A stretch of DNA of 45,982 nt from Betaproteobacteria bacterium (GTDB taxonomy: Bacteria > Pseudomonadota > Gammaproteobacteria > Burkholderiales > CAIKXV01): contig CANHBC010000004.1 in assembly GCA_947458835.1 (NCBI GenBank), positions 1 through 45,982 of the forward strand, given 5' to 3'. Each line of letters begins with the position of its first letter. Position 1 is the first letter of the stretch. Below the pieces are notes generated by a model. The model was given only the letters and a program-made list of their open reading frames with translations. It searched no databases and was not told where the DNA came from. Position numbers and translations under genes: made by a program. Below are positions 19,211 to 28,008 of the stretch, piece by piece.

Positions 19211-20293
19211 TCAACGAGCGGGAAACGGACCGATCGATTCGGCGACCTTGCGCAGCATCGCGCTCGGCAGTTCGCCTACCGCGATCACCGCCCGGTCGCC
19301 TGCCGCACGGGCGATCACCCCGACAGCGCCGCGCTGGCTCGCGCCCTCATGGCCGCTGACGCGAGCGACGTCAGGGTCGATGAACACGGACAGCGTGGCC
19401 AGGCCGTCGCTGTAGACAGCCTGGAGCACCGGGCGCTCGTGCCCGGGCAGCGTGCGCGACACGTGCGTCAGCTTGCGGAATCCGGCTGGCAGCACACGCG
19501 GCTCGGGGAAGGCCTGGCCAGCCGTGGCGTCGGCGCCACGGGCGGGGGCTGGCTGGCGCACCTCTTCCACCGACGTATTCTCCACCGTCCAGCCAGCGTA
19601 ACCGGTGCGCCGGCTCGGCAGTACCTGCCGGGGATTGAGACGCTCGCCGACCGACAGTTCGGTGAACACGAACTGCTCCACGGTCTCGCCCTTTTCATCG
19701 ATGACGCGCCGCTTGACCGGCAGGCCCGACTGCTGGTCCGCCCAGATCTCCTGGGTGTAGCGGCTGCCATCCCGGGCGCGCAGCCGGACCACCTGCACCG
19801 GACGCCCGGCCGCGCGGTCGACCGGACCGGCCTCGATCGCATAGTGGGCAGCCAGGGTGGACGGGTCCTGCGGAAGGAAATCAGGGAAGCTTCGACCGGA
19901 TACGCGACGGTCCACGCGCACCGTCTTCGCGTCGACAAAGAAGTAATGGATCTCGTCGCCGCGTCGCACGACCTCGCGCCGACTGCCGTCGAGCGACTCG
20001 ATGCGCTCGGCGTCGCCGCTGGCACTGCGCACCCGCGTGACGCGTGCCGACTCGGTGATCCCAGCGCAGGTGTAGACGTACACGCCGCTGTAGCTGGCAG
20101 TGCGCGCAGCGGCTGCCGCGCGGGAGAGCCACGCCTGGGCGTCAACCGGGGGCGTCGCCGCCAGCGCGTGACCTGCGACGCCCCCCGCGGAGAGCATGCC
20201 GGACAGCAGGGCAGTGCCAGCGCGCACGAAACGCCGGCGGGCGTCCTGCAAATGGACCGCGGGTGACTGCGACGTTGCACGGAACAGGTTCAT
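19211..20293 (-). CDS. rseB: RseB/MucB sigma-E regulatory protein
   Basis: Periplasmic partner that binds and protects the anti-sigma factor RseA and senses lipids or misfolded proteins (360 aa). A signal sequence ends near GHALAATP. The N-terminal lipoprotein-carrier-like domain begins WLSRAAAAARTASYSGVYVYTCAG, and the C-terminal domain contains LPAGFRKLTHVSR and AVYSDGLATLSVFID. The ATG at 20293 overlaps the rseA stop codon (ATGA), implying coupled translation. A long N-terminal extension of the frame is rejected because it overlaps rseA. Confidence 0.93.
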   Translation of the reverse strand: MNLFRATSQSPAVHLQDARRRFVRAGTALLSGMLSAGGVAGHALAATPPVDAQAWLSRAAAAARTASYSGVYVYTCAGITESARVTRVRSASGDAERIESLDGSRREVVRRGDEIHYFFVDAKTVRVDRRVSGRSFPDFLPQDPSTLAAHYAIEAGPVDRAAGRPVQVVRLRARDGSRYTQEIWADQQSGLPVKRRVIDEKGETVEQFVFTELSVGERLNPRQVLPSRRTGYAGWTVENTSVEEVRQPAPARGADATAGQAFPEPRVLPAGFRKLTHVSRTLPGHERPVLQAVYSDGLATLSVFIDPDVARVSGHEGASQRGAVGVIARAAGDRAVIAVGELPSAMLRKVAESIGPFPAR

Positions 20294-20784
20294 CGTGCGC
20301 TGCCCGGCACGGCCGCCGCCGGGGTCACGGCGGAGCCCTCCGGCGCCGGCCCGGCGACGAACGCCGGAACGAGTTGGCGGTGGGCCATCGCATACTCGAT
20401 CGCGACCGAATCGTTGAGCCCACCGTCGACGAACGGTCCGCTGCCGGGCGCGGCGACCGGCGCCCACGCTCGACCCCCGGCCAGCAGCCAGGCCAGCAGG
20501 CCGGCACACACCAGCGCCGCAGCACCGCCCAGCAGCATCGTCCGAAGCCGCGGCAGCCGTGCACGCCAGCGTGGGACCGCGGCGACCGGCTCCTGCTCGA
20601 GCCGCTCGTGGAACTTTTCGATGAACCGCGCCGACCCTGCGGCATTGCCCTGCAGCGCGTCGCGAATGACATGGAACGTCGCCCAGGCATCGCGCAGTTC
20701 GTCCTGGCCCTCGAGCCGGTTGATCGTCGAGCCGACGCGACGACGCTCGAGTTCGCCATCCATCAGGGCAGAGACGTCCTTCAC
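20290..20784 (-). CDS. rseA: Anti-sigma-E factor RseA/MucA family
   Basis: Single-pass inner-membrane anti-sigma factor (164 aa). The N-terminal cytoplasmic part matches the RseA sigma-binding domain (VSALMDGELERRR, then WATFHVIRDALQG). A transmembrane helix lies at about residues 83-103 (LLGGAAALVCAGLLAWLLAG). The remainder is periplasmic, where DegS-like cleavage would occur. The start is GTG, only 1 nt after the rpoE stop codon, with a GGAGG ribosome binding site inside the end of rpoE. This is standard coupling that keeps sigma and anti-sigma in balance. Confidence 0.93.
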   Translation of the reverse strand: MKDVSALMDGELERRRVGSTINRLEGQDELRDAWATFHVIRDALQGNAAGSARFIEKFHERLEQEPVAAVPRWRARLPRLRTMLLGGAAALVCAGLLAWLLAGGRAWAPVAAPGSGPFVDGGLNDSVAIEYAMAHRQLVPAFVAGPAPEGSAVTPAAAVPGSAR

Positions 20785-20785
20785 C

Positions 20786-21385
20786 TCACCACCTCCGGTC
20801 CTTGTGCGTGCCCAGCAGCGGACGCAGCTGGTCGGCGATCGCCTCGCGCGCCCGGAAGATGCGGGAGCGCACCGTGCCGATCGGGCAATTCATGATGGCG
20901 GCGATCTCTTCGTAGCTCATGCCTTCGATCTCGCGAAGCATGATCGCCGAGCGCAACTCCTCGGGCAACGCATCCATCGCCCGGTTGACCGTCTCGGCGA
21001 CCTGACGGCTCATCATTTCCTGCTCGGGCGTGCTGCTGTCGCGCGCGAGGTCGCTCTCGCTCGCCGCCTCGGCATCCTCGGGGTCGATATCGACCGTGGC
21101 CGGCGCCTTTCGACCCTGCGCGGTCAGGTAGTTCTTCGCGGTGTTGATTCCGATCCGGTAGAGCCATGTGTAGAAAGCGCTTTCTCCACGGAACGTCGGC
21201 AGTGCGCGGTAGGCCTTGATGAACGCTTCCTGGGTGACGTCCTCGACCTCGGCCGGATCACGCACCAGCCGCGAAAGCAGCCTTTGCAGCTTCCGTTCGT
21301 ACTTGTTGACCAGCAGTTCGAACGCGAGCTTGTCACCACGCTGCGCCCGCTGCACCAGTTGATGGTCGATCTCGCGGTCGCTCAT
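20786..21385 (-). CDS. rpoE: RNA polymerase sigma factor RpoE (sigma-E / AlgU)
   Basis: Extracytoplasmic-function sigma factor (199 aa). Region 2 reads ELLVNKYERKLQRLLSRLV ... VEDVTQEAFIKAYRALPTFRGESAFYTWLYRIGINTAKNYL. Region 4 reads LPEELRSAIMLREIEGMSYEEIAAIMNCPIGTVRSRIFRARE. Both closely follow the RpoE/AlgU subgroup. It drives envelope-stress genes, usually including its own operon. Preceded by the YgfX-like gene (93-nt gap) and followed by rseA, rseB and the DegP-like gene. Confidence 0.97.
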   Translation of the reverse strand: MSDREIDHQLVQRAQRGDKLAFELLVNKYERKLQRLLSRLVRDPAEVEDVTQEAFIKAYRALPTFRGESAFYTWLYRIGINTAKNYLTAQGRKAPATVDIDPEDAEAASESDLARDSSTPEQEMMSRQVAETVNRAMDALPEELRSAIMLREIEGMSYEEIAAIMNCPIGTVRSRIFRAREAIADQLRPLLGTHKDRRW

Positions 21386-21478
21386 GCCCGGACGCTCACG
21401 CCTGCAACCCCCGCCCGGACATCCTCACGCGCGAAAGCCATGCCAGACATCCAACAGACCATGAATGGCCGCATTAGT

Positions 21479-22021
21479 TCAATCCGCCCCGGGTCCGACC
21501 CTGCCCAGCGCAGGCCCGGCCTGCCAAACCAGCCCGGCGCGCAGGCGGCGGAAGGCATCGGTTTCGCAGTTGTCAGGCAGCAGTGGGACGCTGCACGCAC
21601 GGCGACTGCCGTCGAGCCGCAGTCGCAGCAGCACGAGGCGCCCGCTGACCACCGTGGACGGCAGCAGCCTCCCTGCCCGCTCCCTGCCGTCGCGCTGCCG
21701 CACCCGGACGCCGCCCTTCCCGTCGACCTCGATCCGCAGCACCGACGTCGGCATCGACAGCCGCCCGACACCGGCCAGGTGGCGCACCGCGCTGAGGAGG
21801 ATGACGACGCAGAGGGCGGCCGAGGCCGTCGGCGGCATCGGTGCGACGACCACCGCGACGACGGCCGCTACGTGCGCGAACCCGAGCGCCAGCCCCAGGT
21901 ACCGGGACGGACCGACATCCAGCGCCCAGGGCGCATCGAAGCGCCCCGCGTCCGCGGCGCCGCGAGGCGACGTGGCCGGTCGGCTGCCGGCGGAGGGCTG
22001 TGCATCGGGCGGGCATTGCAT
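21479..22021 (-). CDS. YgfX-like membrane protein upstream of rpoE
   Basis: 180-aa protein with a Pro/Ala-rich N-terminus, then LDVGPSRYLGLALGFAHVAAVVAVVVAP and a second hydrophobic stretch (SAALCVVILLSAVRHLAG), followed by a basic beta-rich tail containing LVLLRLRLDG and FRRLRAGLVW. The 'PSRxL...H' pattern, two adjacent membrane helices and C-terminal RL(R)xxLRW-like end match the YgfX family, often found next to rpoE in betaproteobacteria. In Escherichia coli YgfX has been reported as an inhibitor of cytoskeletal proteins; whether that applies here is unknown. The start is uncertain; ATG 22021 has no clear ribosome binding site, and the first 35 residues are poorly typical. Confidence 0.65.
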   Translation of the reverse strand: MQCPPDAQPSAGSRPATSPRGAADAGRFDAPWALDVGPSRYLGLALGFAHVAAVVAVVVAPMPPTASAALCVVILLSAVRHLAGVGRLSMPTSVLRIEVDGKGGVRVRQRDGRERAGRLLPSTVVSGRLVLLRLRLDGSRRACSVPLLPDNCETDAFRRLRAGLVWQAGPALGRVGPGAD

Positions 22022-22279
22022 CGGATCAGGGGTACGGGCCCGGGGTGCCGGCCCGCTGCCACCAGTGTCAGGAAGGTCGCGAGTCTATACGGCATCCAGC
22101 GTCCTTCCCAGCGCCAACACCCCGACAACGACATCGGATCCGCCCCCCGGATGCTCAAGCTGACGCGGTCGCCGCCCGGCCTCGCTGCGCCCGGGTGCGT
22201 CGGTGAGCGCAGGCGGGCGGGTATCATCGGCGCTCTACACGGAACCAGGCGACCGGATGTCGCGCAACGGAACACACGG

Positions 22280-24007
22280 ATGAACGACACCCCGTTACGT
22301 GCGGCCGACCGCGTGCTGCGCGGCGGCAACCTGCTCACTCAGGATACGGGGCGGCCCGTCGCAGAGGCACTCGCGATCGAAGGCGACCGCCTGGTCGCAG
22401 TGGGCAGCAACGAGGAGATCGCCCTGCGCGTCGGCCCGGGCACAGTCGTCCACGAATTGCGCGGCCGCACGGTGCTGCCCGGGCTGGTCGATGGCCACGC
22501 GCACATGGACCGCGAAGGCCTGAAGCAGGTCTGTCCGTCGCTCGGCCCGGTACGCTCGATCGCGGACATACAGCAACGCATCGCCGAACTGGCACGCGAC
22601 CGCCCGCCAGGCGAGTGGATCGTGACGATGCCGATCGGCACGCCACCGGCCTATTTCGATGCCCCCGGATGCCTGCGCGAGAACCGCTGGCCGACCCGGC
22701 ACGAACTGGACGAGGCCGCGCCGGACCACCCGGTCTTCATCCGGCCGATCTGGGGCTACTGGCGGCACACCGCGCCGCTCGTCTCGATCGCGAACTCGCG
22801 CGCACTCGCCCGGGCAGGCATCGACCGCCACACGCCGTCACCGACGCCGACGATCACGATCGGTCGCGACGCCTCCGGCGAACCCGACGGCGTGTTCTCC
22901 GAAGACACGATGATGCCCATCGTCGAGCATTCCCTGATGCGCTGCGTGCCCGGGTTCAGCGAGACCGACCGCGCGGCGACCCTGCCGGCGGCGATGGCCG
23001 CCTACCATGCGTTCGGGACGACCAGCATCTTCGAGGAGCATGGTGCTGCCGCGGAACTGATCCGTGCCTACAAGGCCGTGCACCGACGCGGCGCACTCAC
23101 CATGCGCAGCGCACTGGTCGCGAGCCCCGACTGGTCAGCTCTGCCCGGGGGGACACATCCTGACAGCTACGGGCCCCTCCTCGATGCCTGGGCTGCCGGC
23201 CTCACCGAACCGGCCAGCGGCGATGCGATGCTGCGCATCACCGGGCTGTTCGTCGACATCGACATCGTCACGGACAACCGCGTTCGTGCGCGTTCGATGC
23301 CATACACCGGCTGGGCCGGTTTCAACTACGACACTGCGCTCGCGCGCGAGAAGGCGCGCGCACTGCTGGTCGCCTGCGCGGAGCGCCGGATCCGGGTGGT
23401 GGCGATCTGGCCGAACATGCTCGACCTCTTCGAGGAAGTGGACCGCATCGTGCCGATCCGCGACCAGCGCTGGGTGCTCGGGCACCTGTCCTCCCTGTCG
23501 CGGCGGGATGTGGGGCGAATCCGTGACCTCGGACTGGTCACGACCAGCCACACCAACCGCTACATCTACAAGGAAGGCCATCTGCTGGCCGAGCGCCTTG
23601 GTCCAGCGCGCCAGCACGAAATTTCTCCGTTGCGCTCGCTGATCGAGGCCGGAGTGCCAGTCTCGCTGGCCACGGACAACGTCCCGGTGTCGATGTTCTG
23701 GCCGATCTGGCAGTCGGTCACCCGGCTGAACCGCTATACCGAGGCGCCGGTCAACCCCGACGAAGCCATCAGCCGCAGCCAGGCGCTTCAGGCCGCAACC
23801 GTCGCCGGCGCCATGCTCACCTTCGACGAACACCGCAAGGGCCGACTGGCCCCGGGGTTGCTGGCCGACCTCACGGTGCTCGACCGCGACCCGCTGTCGG
23901 TGCCCGACGGGGAACTGATGGCACTGCGTTCCGAGATGACCTTCGTCGGCGGTCGCCTCGTCTGGCAGTCGCCGGCCATTGGCCCGGACGGCGCCGCGGT
24001 GGCATAG
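22280..24007 (+). CDS. YtcJ-like metal-dependent amidohydrolase
   Basis: Amidohydrolase family 3 protein (575 aa). The N-terminal beta-sandwich contains LAIEGDRLVAVGSNEEI and the first metal site VLPGLVDGHAHMD (H73, H75). Later metal-ligand segments include VLGHLSSLS, SHTNRYIYK and SLATDNVPVSMFW, and the C-terminus has GRLAPGLLADLTVLDRDPL. The family hydrolyses amide or ester bonds of small molecules; the substrate is not predictable. The ATG at 22280 is the first start after the divergent spacer; the frame upstream of it is antisense to rpoE and ygfX and is not part of the gene. A Bug-type binding protein follows 117 nt downstream on the same strand, suggesting linked uptake and hydrolysis. 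Confidence 0.88.
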   Translation: MNDTPLRAADRVLRGGNLLTQDTGRPVAEALAIEGDRLVAVGSNEEIALRVGPGTVVHELRGRTVLPGLVDGHAHMDREGLKQVCPSLGPVRSIADIQQRIAELARDRPPGEWIVTMPIGTPPAYFDAPGCLRENRWPTRHELDEAAPDHPVFIRPIWGYWRHTAPLVSIANSRALARAGIDRHTPSPTPTITIGRDASGEPDGVFSEDTMMPIVEHSLMRCVPGFSETDRAATLPAAMAAYHAFGTTSIFEEHGAAAELIRAYKAVHRRGALTMRSALVASPDWSALPGGTHPDSYGPLLDAWAAGLTEPASGDAMLRITGLFVDIDIVTDNRVRARSMPYTGWAGFNYDTALAREKARALLVACAERRIRVVAIWPNMLDLFEEVDRIVPIRDQRWVLGHLSSLSRRDVGRIRDLGLVTTSHTNRYIYKEGHLLAERLGPARQHEISPLRSLIEAGVPVSLATDNVPVSMFWPIWQSVTRLNRYTEAPVNPDEAISRSQALQAATVAGAMLTFDEHRKGRLAPGLLADLTVLDRDPLSVPDGELMALRSEMTFVGGRLVWQSPAIGPDGAAVA

Positions 24008-24124
24008 TTGCTGCTCCTTGTCACGGACTGATCCACCTCCGCGTTGATGCCTCGACCCTTGCCCGGGTCGAGCGTCGGAGCCGTGCCTTTCCCTCTGTTG
24101 CGCTTCTTCCACGAGACACACCCG

Positions 24125-25120
24125 ATGACCGCCTTCCGCCTGTCCCGCCCCGCTTCCACCGCTGCCGCCGCAGCCGCCGTCCTGGTCGGCCTCTCCAGCG
24201 CCGGCAGTGCGCTCGCCCAGTCCCCCTTCCCCAGCCGCCCGATCACGATGATCGTGCCGTTCGCGCCGGGCGGATCCGCAGACGTGCTCGGGCGCGAGTT
24301 CGCCCTCGAGATGGGCAAGCTGCTCGGACAGAACGTGGTGGTCGAACTGCGCCCCGGTGCGGGTGGCAACGTCGGTGCCGAGTACGTTGCCAGACAGAGC
24401 CGTCCGGATGGCTACACGGTCCTGCTCGGATCCCTGTCGGTGTCGACCAACGTGAGCCTGATGAAGCTGAGCTGGGACCCGCGCAAGGACCTGGTGCCGG
24501 TCGCCGGCATCGCGACCGTCCCGAACCTGCTGGTGGTCGCAACAGACAGCCCGTTCAAGACAGTCGGTGACATGGTCGCGGCCGCCCGTGCGAAGCCGGG
24601 CGGACTGTTCTTCGGCTCGTCCGGCCCCGGCACCAGCAGCCACCTCGCCGGGGAACTCCTGCAGGACCGCGCCGGGGTCTCGCTGACCCATGTTCCCTAC
24701 AAGGGCAGCGGCGCGGTCTATCCCGACCTGGTCGGCGGGCGCGTCAACATGCTGTTCGACCTGGCCGGCTCGGCAGTCGGGCAGATCAGCGGCGGCAAGG
24801 TGCGTGCGCTGGCTACGACCGCGCGCAAGCGCTCGCCGGCGATGCCCGACGTACCGTCGATCTCCGAAACCTTCGCCGGTTTCGAGTTCGGAAGCTGGTT
24901 CGCGTTCTTCGCGCCGTCTGCCACGCCGAAGGATGTGCTCGCCACCCTGGAGCAGTCGGTGGTCCGGTCGATGCAGACCGATCGCCTGAAGACGCGGCTT
25001 TCGCAGATCGCAGCCGAGCCGGTGCCGGTGGCCGGGACCGATTTCGCGAAGTTCCTCGCGAGCGACATCGAGCGCTACGCCCGACTGGTGCGCGACGGCA
25101 AGCTGGCACCGCTGCAGTAA
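24125..25120 (+). CDS. Bug/TctC-family periplasmic substrate-binding protein (copy 2)
   Basis: 331-aa receptor with a signal peptide (Ala-rich core, likely cleavage after GSALAQ). Family motifs are RPITMIVPFAPGGSADVLGR, VELRPGAGGNVGAEYVAR, RPDGYTVLLGS, LTHVPYKGSGAVYPDLVGGRV and a C-terminal FAKFLASDIERYARLV. No transporter membrane genes are nearby. Its position behind the amidohydrolase suggests that it may feed the same substrate. ATG 24125 is chosen over an in-frame ATG at 24044 because the signal peptide starts there. Confidence 0.9.
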   Translation: MTAFRLSRPASTAAAAAAVLVGLSSAGSALAQSPFPSRPITMIVPFAPGGSADVLGREFALEMGKLLGQNVVVELRPGAGGNVGAEYVARQSRPDGYTVLLGSLSVSTNVSLMKLSWDPRKDLVPVAGIATVPNLLVVATDSPFKTVGDMVAAARAKPGGLFFGSSGPGTSSHLAGELLQDRAGVSLTHVPYKGSGAVYPDLVGGRVNMLFDLAGSAVGQISGGKVRALATTARKRSPAMPDVPSISETFAGFEFGSWFAFFAPSATPKDVLATLEQSVVRSMQTDRLKTRLSQIAAEPVPVAGTDFAKFLASDIERYARLVRDGKLAPLQ

Positions 25121-25137
25121 TTCCCGGCTCCGCGACG

Positions 25138-25168
25138 GGTGGTGGCGCGGGGCGGCCACGCCACTACC
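25138..25168. terminator. Terminator-like hairpin between convergent genes
   Basis: GGTGGTGGCG pairs with CGCCACTACC (10 bp, one G-T wobble) around an 11-nt loop, 18 nt after the Bug gene stop codon and between convergent genes. It lacks a T-tract, so termination is inferred from position and stability only. Confidence 0.5.
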
Positions 25169-25278
25169 CGGCAGCGTATCCGTCGCCCGGGCGCGTTATC
25201 CCGACGGCGACGGCAGCGATCGTTATGGCGGACGACGCTAGCGCAGGCGCATCCGCCCGCGCCACGAGCGACGCACCT

Positions 25279-25743
25279 TCATTGTGCGTTGTCGGACGGC
25301 TGGCGCGAAAAGCTGCGGCGGGCAGATGAGGCACCGCCCGCGGCGAACCGGTTGGCCGCGACCATCCCGACGAGCATCGCCGCCGTGAACACCGCGGCAT
25401 CGACCGACAGCGCGGCGGTACCCACCAGCCCCGGCCCCGGGCAGAACCCGCCGATGCCCCAGCCGATTCCGAACAGCGCCGCACCGACGACCAGTTGCCG
25501 GTCGACCGGCCAGCGTGGGGGCAGCGCGAGCTCGCCCGCCAGGAGCGGACGCCCGCGTCGCTCGACCCAGGCAAACCCCGCGAACGCGGCCAGCAGCGCC
25601 GCGCCCATCACCAGCGCGAGGCTCGGATCCCAGTGGCCCGAGATGTCGAGGAACGCGATGACCTTGCCGGGATTGGTCATCTGCGAAACGATCAGCCCGA
25701 CGCCCAGCATCAGTCCGCACAGGAAGGCCGCGATCGCCTTCAT
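25279..25743 (-). CDS. YeeE/YedE-family membrane protein, second half
   Basis: 154 aa with four hydrophobic segments. The family motif is split over two genes: this one carries MTNPGKVIAFLDISG near the N-terminus and GIGWGIGGFCPGPGLVG with the conserved Cys in the middle. The YeeE/YedE family moves reduced sulfur species such as thiosulfate, and some members are linked to selenium use. Here each protein supplies half of the fold, as in PmpA/PmpB-type pairs. The ATG overlaps the stop of the partner gene (ATGA), so the two are co-translated and probably form one channel. Convergent to the Bug gene at 24125. Confidence 0.88.
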   Translation of the reverse strand: MKAIAAFLCGLMLGVGLIVSQMTNPGKVIAFLDISGHWDPSLALVMGAALLAAFAGFAWVERRGRPLLAGELALPPRWPVDRQLVVGAALFGIGWGIGGFCPGPGLVGTAALSVDAAVFTAAMLVGMVAANRFAAGGASSARRSFSRQPSDNAQ

Positions 25744-26204
25744 GCTGGCACCCGCAGCACATGGTGCAGCAGCCACACGGTCCCGATGCCGGAAGCCATG
25801 AAGGTCAGCGTGGCCACCAGCGAGCGCAGCGAGCCGCGAGCCAGGCCGCACACGCCGTGACCACTGGTGCAGCCACTGCCGATGCGCGTGCCGACGCCGA
25901 CCAGGAGGCCGGCGGCAACCAGCCAGGGCCAGTCCACCACGGACTCCACCGGCGGCATCGGTACCGCTGACACGGCGGCGAGTCCGGGGGCCGCAGCCAG
26001 TCCCAGCAGGAAAGCGATGCGCCAGCCGCGCTCACCACCGGCGCCGGGGCGTGCGGCCGCCGCCCCGGGCAGCAGGTTGCCGAGAATGCCGCTGATGCCG
26101 GCGATGCGCCCGATGGTGAGCACCAGGAAGGCAGCGGCGAATCCGATCAGCAGACCGCCCGTGAGCGCCCCGCCCGGCGTGAAGGATACCCAGTCGATCG
26201 TCAT
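25740..26204 (-). CDS. YeeE/YedE-family membrane protein, first half
   Basis: 154 aa, four to five predicted membrane helices. It contains GGLLIGFAAAFLVLTIGRIAGISGILG at the N-terminus and the signature GVGTRIGSGCTSGHGVCGLARGS, whose Cys is the sulfur-relay residue in characterised family members. The ATG at 26204 has GGAGCG upstream. It overlaps the next gene by four bases. The promoter lies in the 127-bp divergent spacer shared with the phosphatase gene. Substrate is unproven: sulfur compounds are the default, selenium species a possibility given the selenocysteine locus elsewhere in the window. Confidence 0.88.
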   Translation of the reverse strand: MTIDWVSFTPGGALTGGLLIGFAAAFLVLTIGRIAGISGILGNLLPGAAAARPGAGGERGWRIAFLLGLAAAPGLAAVSAVPMPPVESVVDWPWLVAAGLLVGVGTRIGSGCTSGHGVCGLARGSLRSLVATLTFMASGIGTVWLLHHVLRVPA

Positions 26205-26331
26205 CGCTCCGTCATCGTCCAGTGGTGCACTGTCAACATGGCCCAATGATACCTTTGGTGCCGTTTCATGCGACGACCGCTGCGTCGACGTGCGGCAGAA
26301 TGCCATCCTTCCCCCCTTGCGAAGAGGCCAC

Positions 26332-27921
26332 ATGACACCGAGGCACCTGCGCGCGCATTCCGTCGACGGCATCGGTTCGCTGGCTCGCCGCCGCTGCATG
26401 GTCCGCCTGTCAGCGATCCTCGCCACCGCCCTCGTCCCGGCTTGCGCGGTCGCCGACTGGCACAGTGCGGACGATCCGTTCACCCTGGGCGTCGCCTCCG
26501 GCGACCCGACATCCGACGGCTTCGTGCTCTGGACACGGCTTGCGCCGCGCCCCACGGACGGGGGTGGCATGCCCGATCTCCCGATCGCGGTCGACTGGAC
26601 CGTCTCCACCGACGAACGGCAGACGCGCATCGTGCGCCGGGGCCGGGCCACCGCCGATCCGCGGCTTGGCCACAGCGTGCACGTGGAGATAGAGGGTCTC
26701 GACCCCGACCGCTGGTACTGGTACCGGTTCACCGCAGGCGGTGCCGCCAGCCCGGTCGGGCGCACGCGCACCGCACCGGCCCCCGGCGCACCAGTGCCGC
26801 GCCTGCGGTTTGCTTTCGCCTCCTGCCAGCATTACGAGCACGGACTGTTCGGCGCCTACCGGCACATGGCACGCGACGACCTCGACCTCGTGCTCCACCT
26901 GGGCGACTACATCTATGAGGGCAGCAGCGCGGGCAGGGTGCCGCGCAGGCACGAGACGAAGGAAGAGCCGGTAGACCTGATCCAGTACCGCAACCGCTAC
27001 GCGTGCTACAAGTCCGATCCGCACCTGCGGGCCGCGCACGCGAACTTTCCATGGCTGGTGACCTGGGATGACCACGAGGTCGAGAACGACTACGCCGCCG
27101 ATCAGTCGGAGAACCGCGACGACCCGGCGTGGTTCCTTCAGCGTCGCGCCGCCGCCTACCAGGCCTATTACGAACACATGCCGCTGCGTCGGGCCAGCCT
27201 TCCCCGCGGCCCCGACATGCTGCTCTACCGGCGCGCGGCCTTCGGCGACCTCGCGACCTTCCACGTGCTCGACAACCGCCAGTACCGTTCCGACCAGCCC
27301 TGCGGCGAGGGCCGGCGCGGCGGCGGCAACATGGTGGCCAACTGCACCGACCGCCTCGATCCGTCCGCGACCCTGTGGGGCGCGACACAGGAGCGCTGGC
27401 TGGAGCAGGGGCTTGCGGCGAGCCGCGGCCGATGGAACGTGCTCGCGCAGTCGCTGATGATGGCGCAGTTCACCAGCCGCGACGCCTCCGGGCATCCGGT
27501 GCACTGGACGGACGGATGGGATGGCTATGCCGCCGCCCGGACACGGTTCCTCGCGCGCGTGGCCGCCGCGAAGATCTCCAACCCGCTCAGCATCGGCGGA
27601 GACATCCACTCGTTCTGGGCCAGCGAACTGAAGGTCGACTTCGACGATGCCCGTGCGCCGGTGGTGATGCCGGAGTTCGTCGGCACCTCGATCACCTCGC
27701 GCGGGAGGTCCTACGAATCGACGCTCAAGTTGCTGCCGGCCAACCCGCACGTGCGCTTCTTCGACAGCCGCCAGCGCGGCTATGCTCGGGCCGAGGCCAC
27801 GCCCGCGCGCCTGCACATGGCTTTCCAGGGCATCGCCGATCCCCTGGACGATGGCTCAGCGCTGCGTACGGTCGCCGCGTTCGTCGTGGAGGCTGGACGG
27901 CCCGACCTGGAGCGTGCCTGA
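26332..27921 (+). CDS. PhoD-like alkaline phosphatase/phosphodiesterase
   Basis: Secreted metallophosphoesterase (529 aa). A twin-arginine-like basic patch (LARRRCMVRL) precedes a hydrophobic stretch. The N-terminal PhoD domain begins FTLGVASGDPTSDGFVLWTRLAP. Metal-site motifs are FASCQHYEHG, LHLGDYIYEG, TWDDHEVENDY and GGDIHSFWASEL. It would release phosphate from organic mono- or diesters in the periplasm or outside. Start ATG 26332 has AGAGG upstream; the longer frame runs antisense into the YeeE genes. Divergent from the YeeE/YedE pair. Confidence 0.92.
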   Translation: MTPRHLRAHSVDGIGSLARRRCMVRLSAILATALVPACAVADWHSADDPFTLGVASGDPTSDGFVLWTRLAPRPTDGGGMPDLPIAVDWTVSTDERQTRIVRRGRATADPRLGHSVHVEIEGLDPDRWYWYRFTAGGAASPVGRTRTAPAPGAPVPRLRFAFASCQHYEHGLFGAYRHMARDDLDLVLHLGDYIYEGSSAGRVPRRHETKEEPVDLIQYRNRYACYKSDPHLRAAHANFPWLVTWDDHEVENDYAADQSENRDDPAWFLQRRAAAYQAYYEHMPLRRASLPRGPDMLLYRRAAFGDLATFHVLDNRQYRSDQPCGEGRRGGGNMVANCTDRLDPSATLWGATQERWLEQGLAASRGRWNVLAQSLMMAQFTSRDASGHPVHWTDGWDGYAAARTRFLARVAAAKISNPLSIGGDIHSFWASELKVDFDDARAPVVMPEFVGTSITSRGRSYESTLKLLPANPHVRFFDSRQRGYARAEATPARLHMAFQGIADPLDDGSALRTVAAFVVEAGRPDLERA

Positions 27922-28008
27922 GACCGGCGCGCGGGCGCCCGGCGGCCGCGCGCGGGACGCATGTCATAATCACCGCCCTCGATCCCGCCACTGCCACGGA
28001 GCACGCCG

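Noticed and set aside
20414-22279. Long N-terminal extension of the YtcJ-like amidohydrolase
   Set aside because: The frame stays open by composition but runs antisense through rseA, rpoE and ygfX; the homologous protein begins at 22280.
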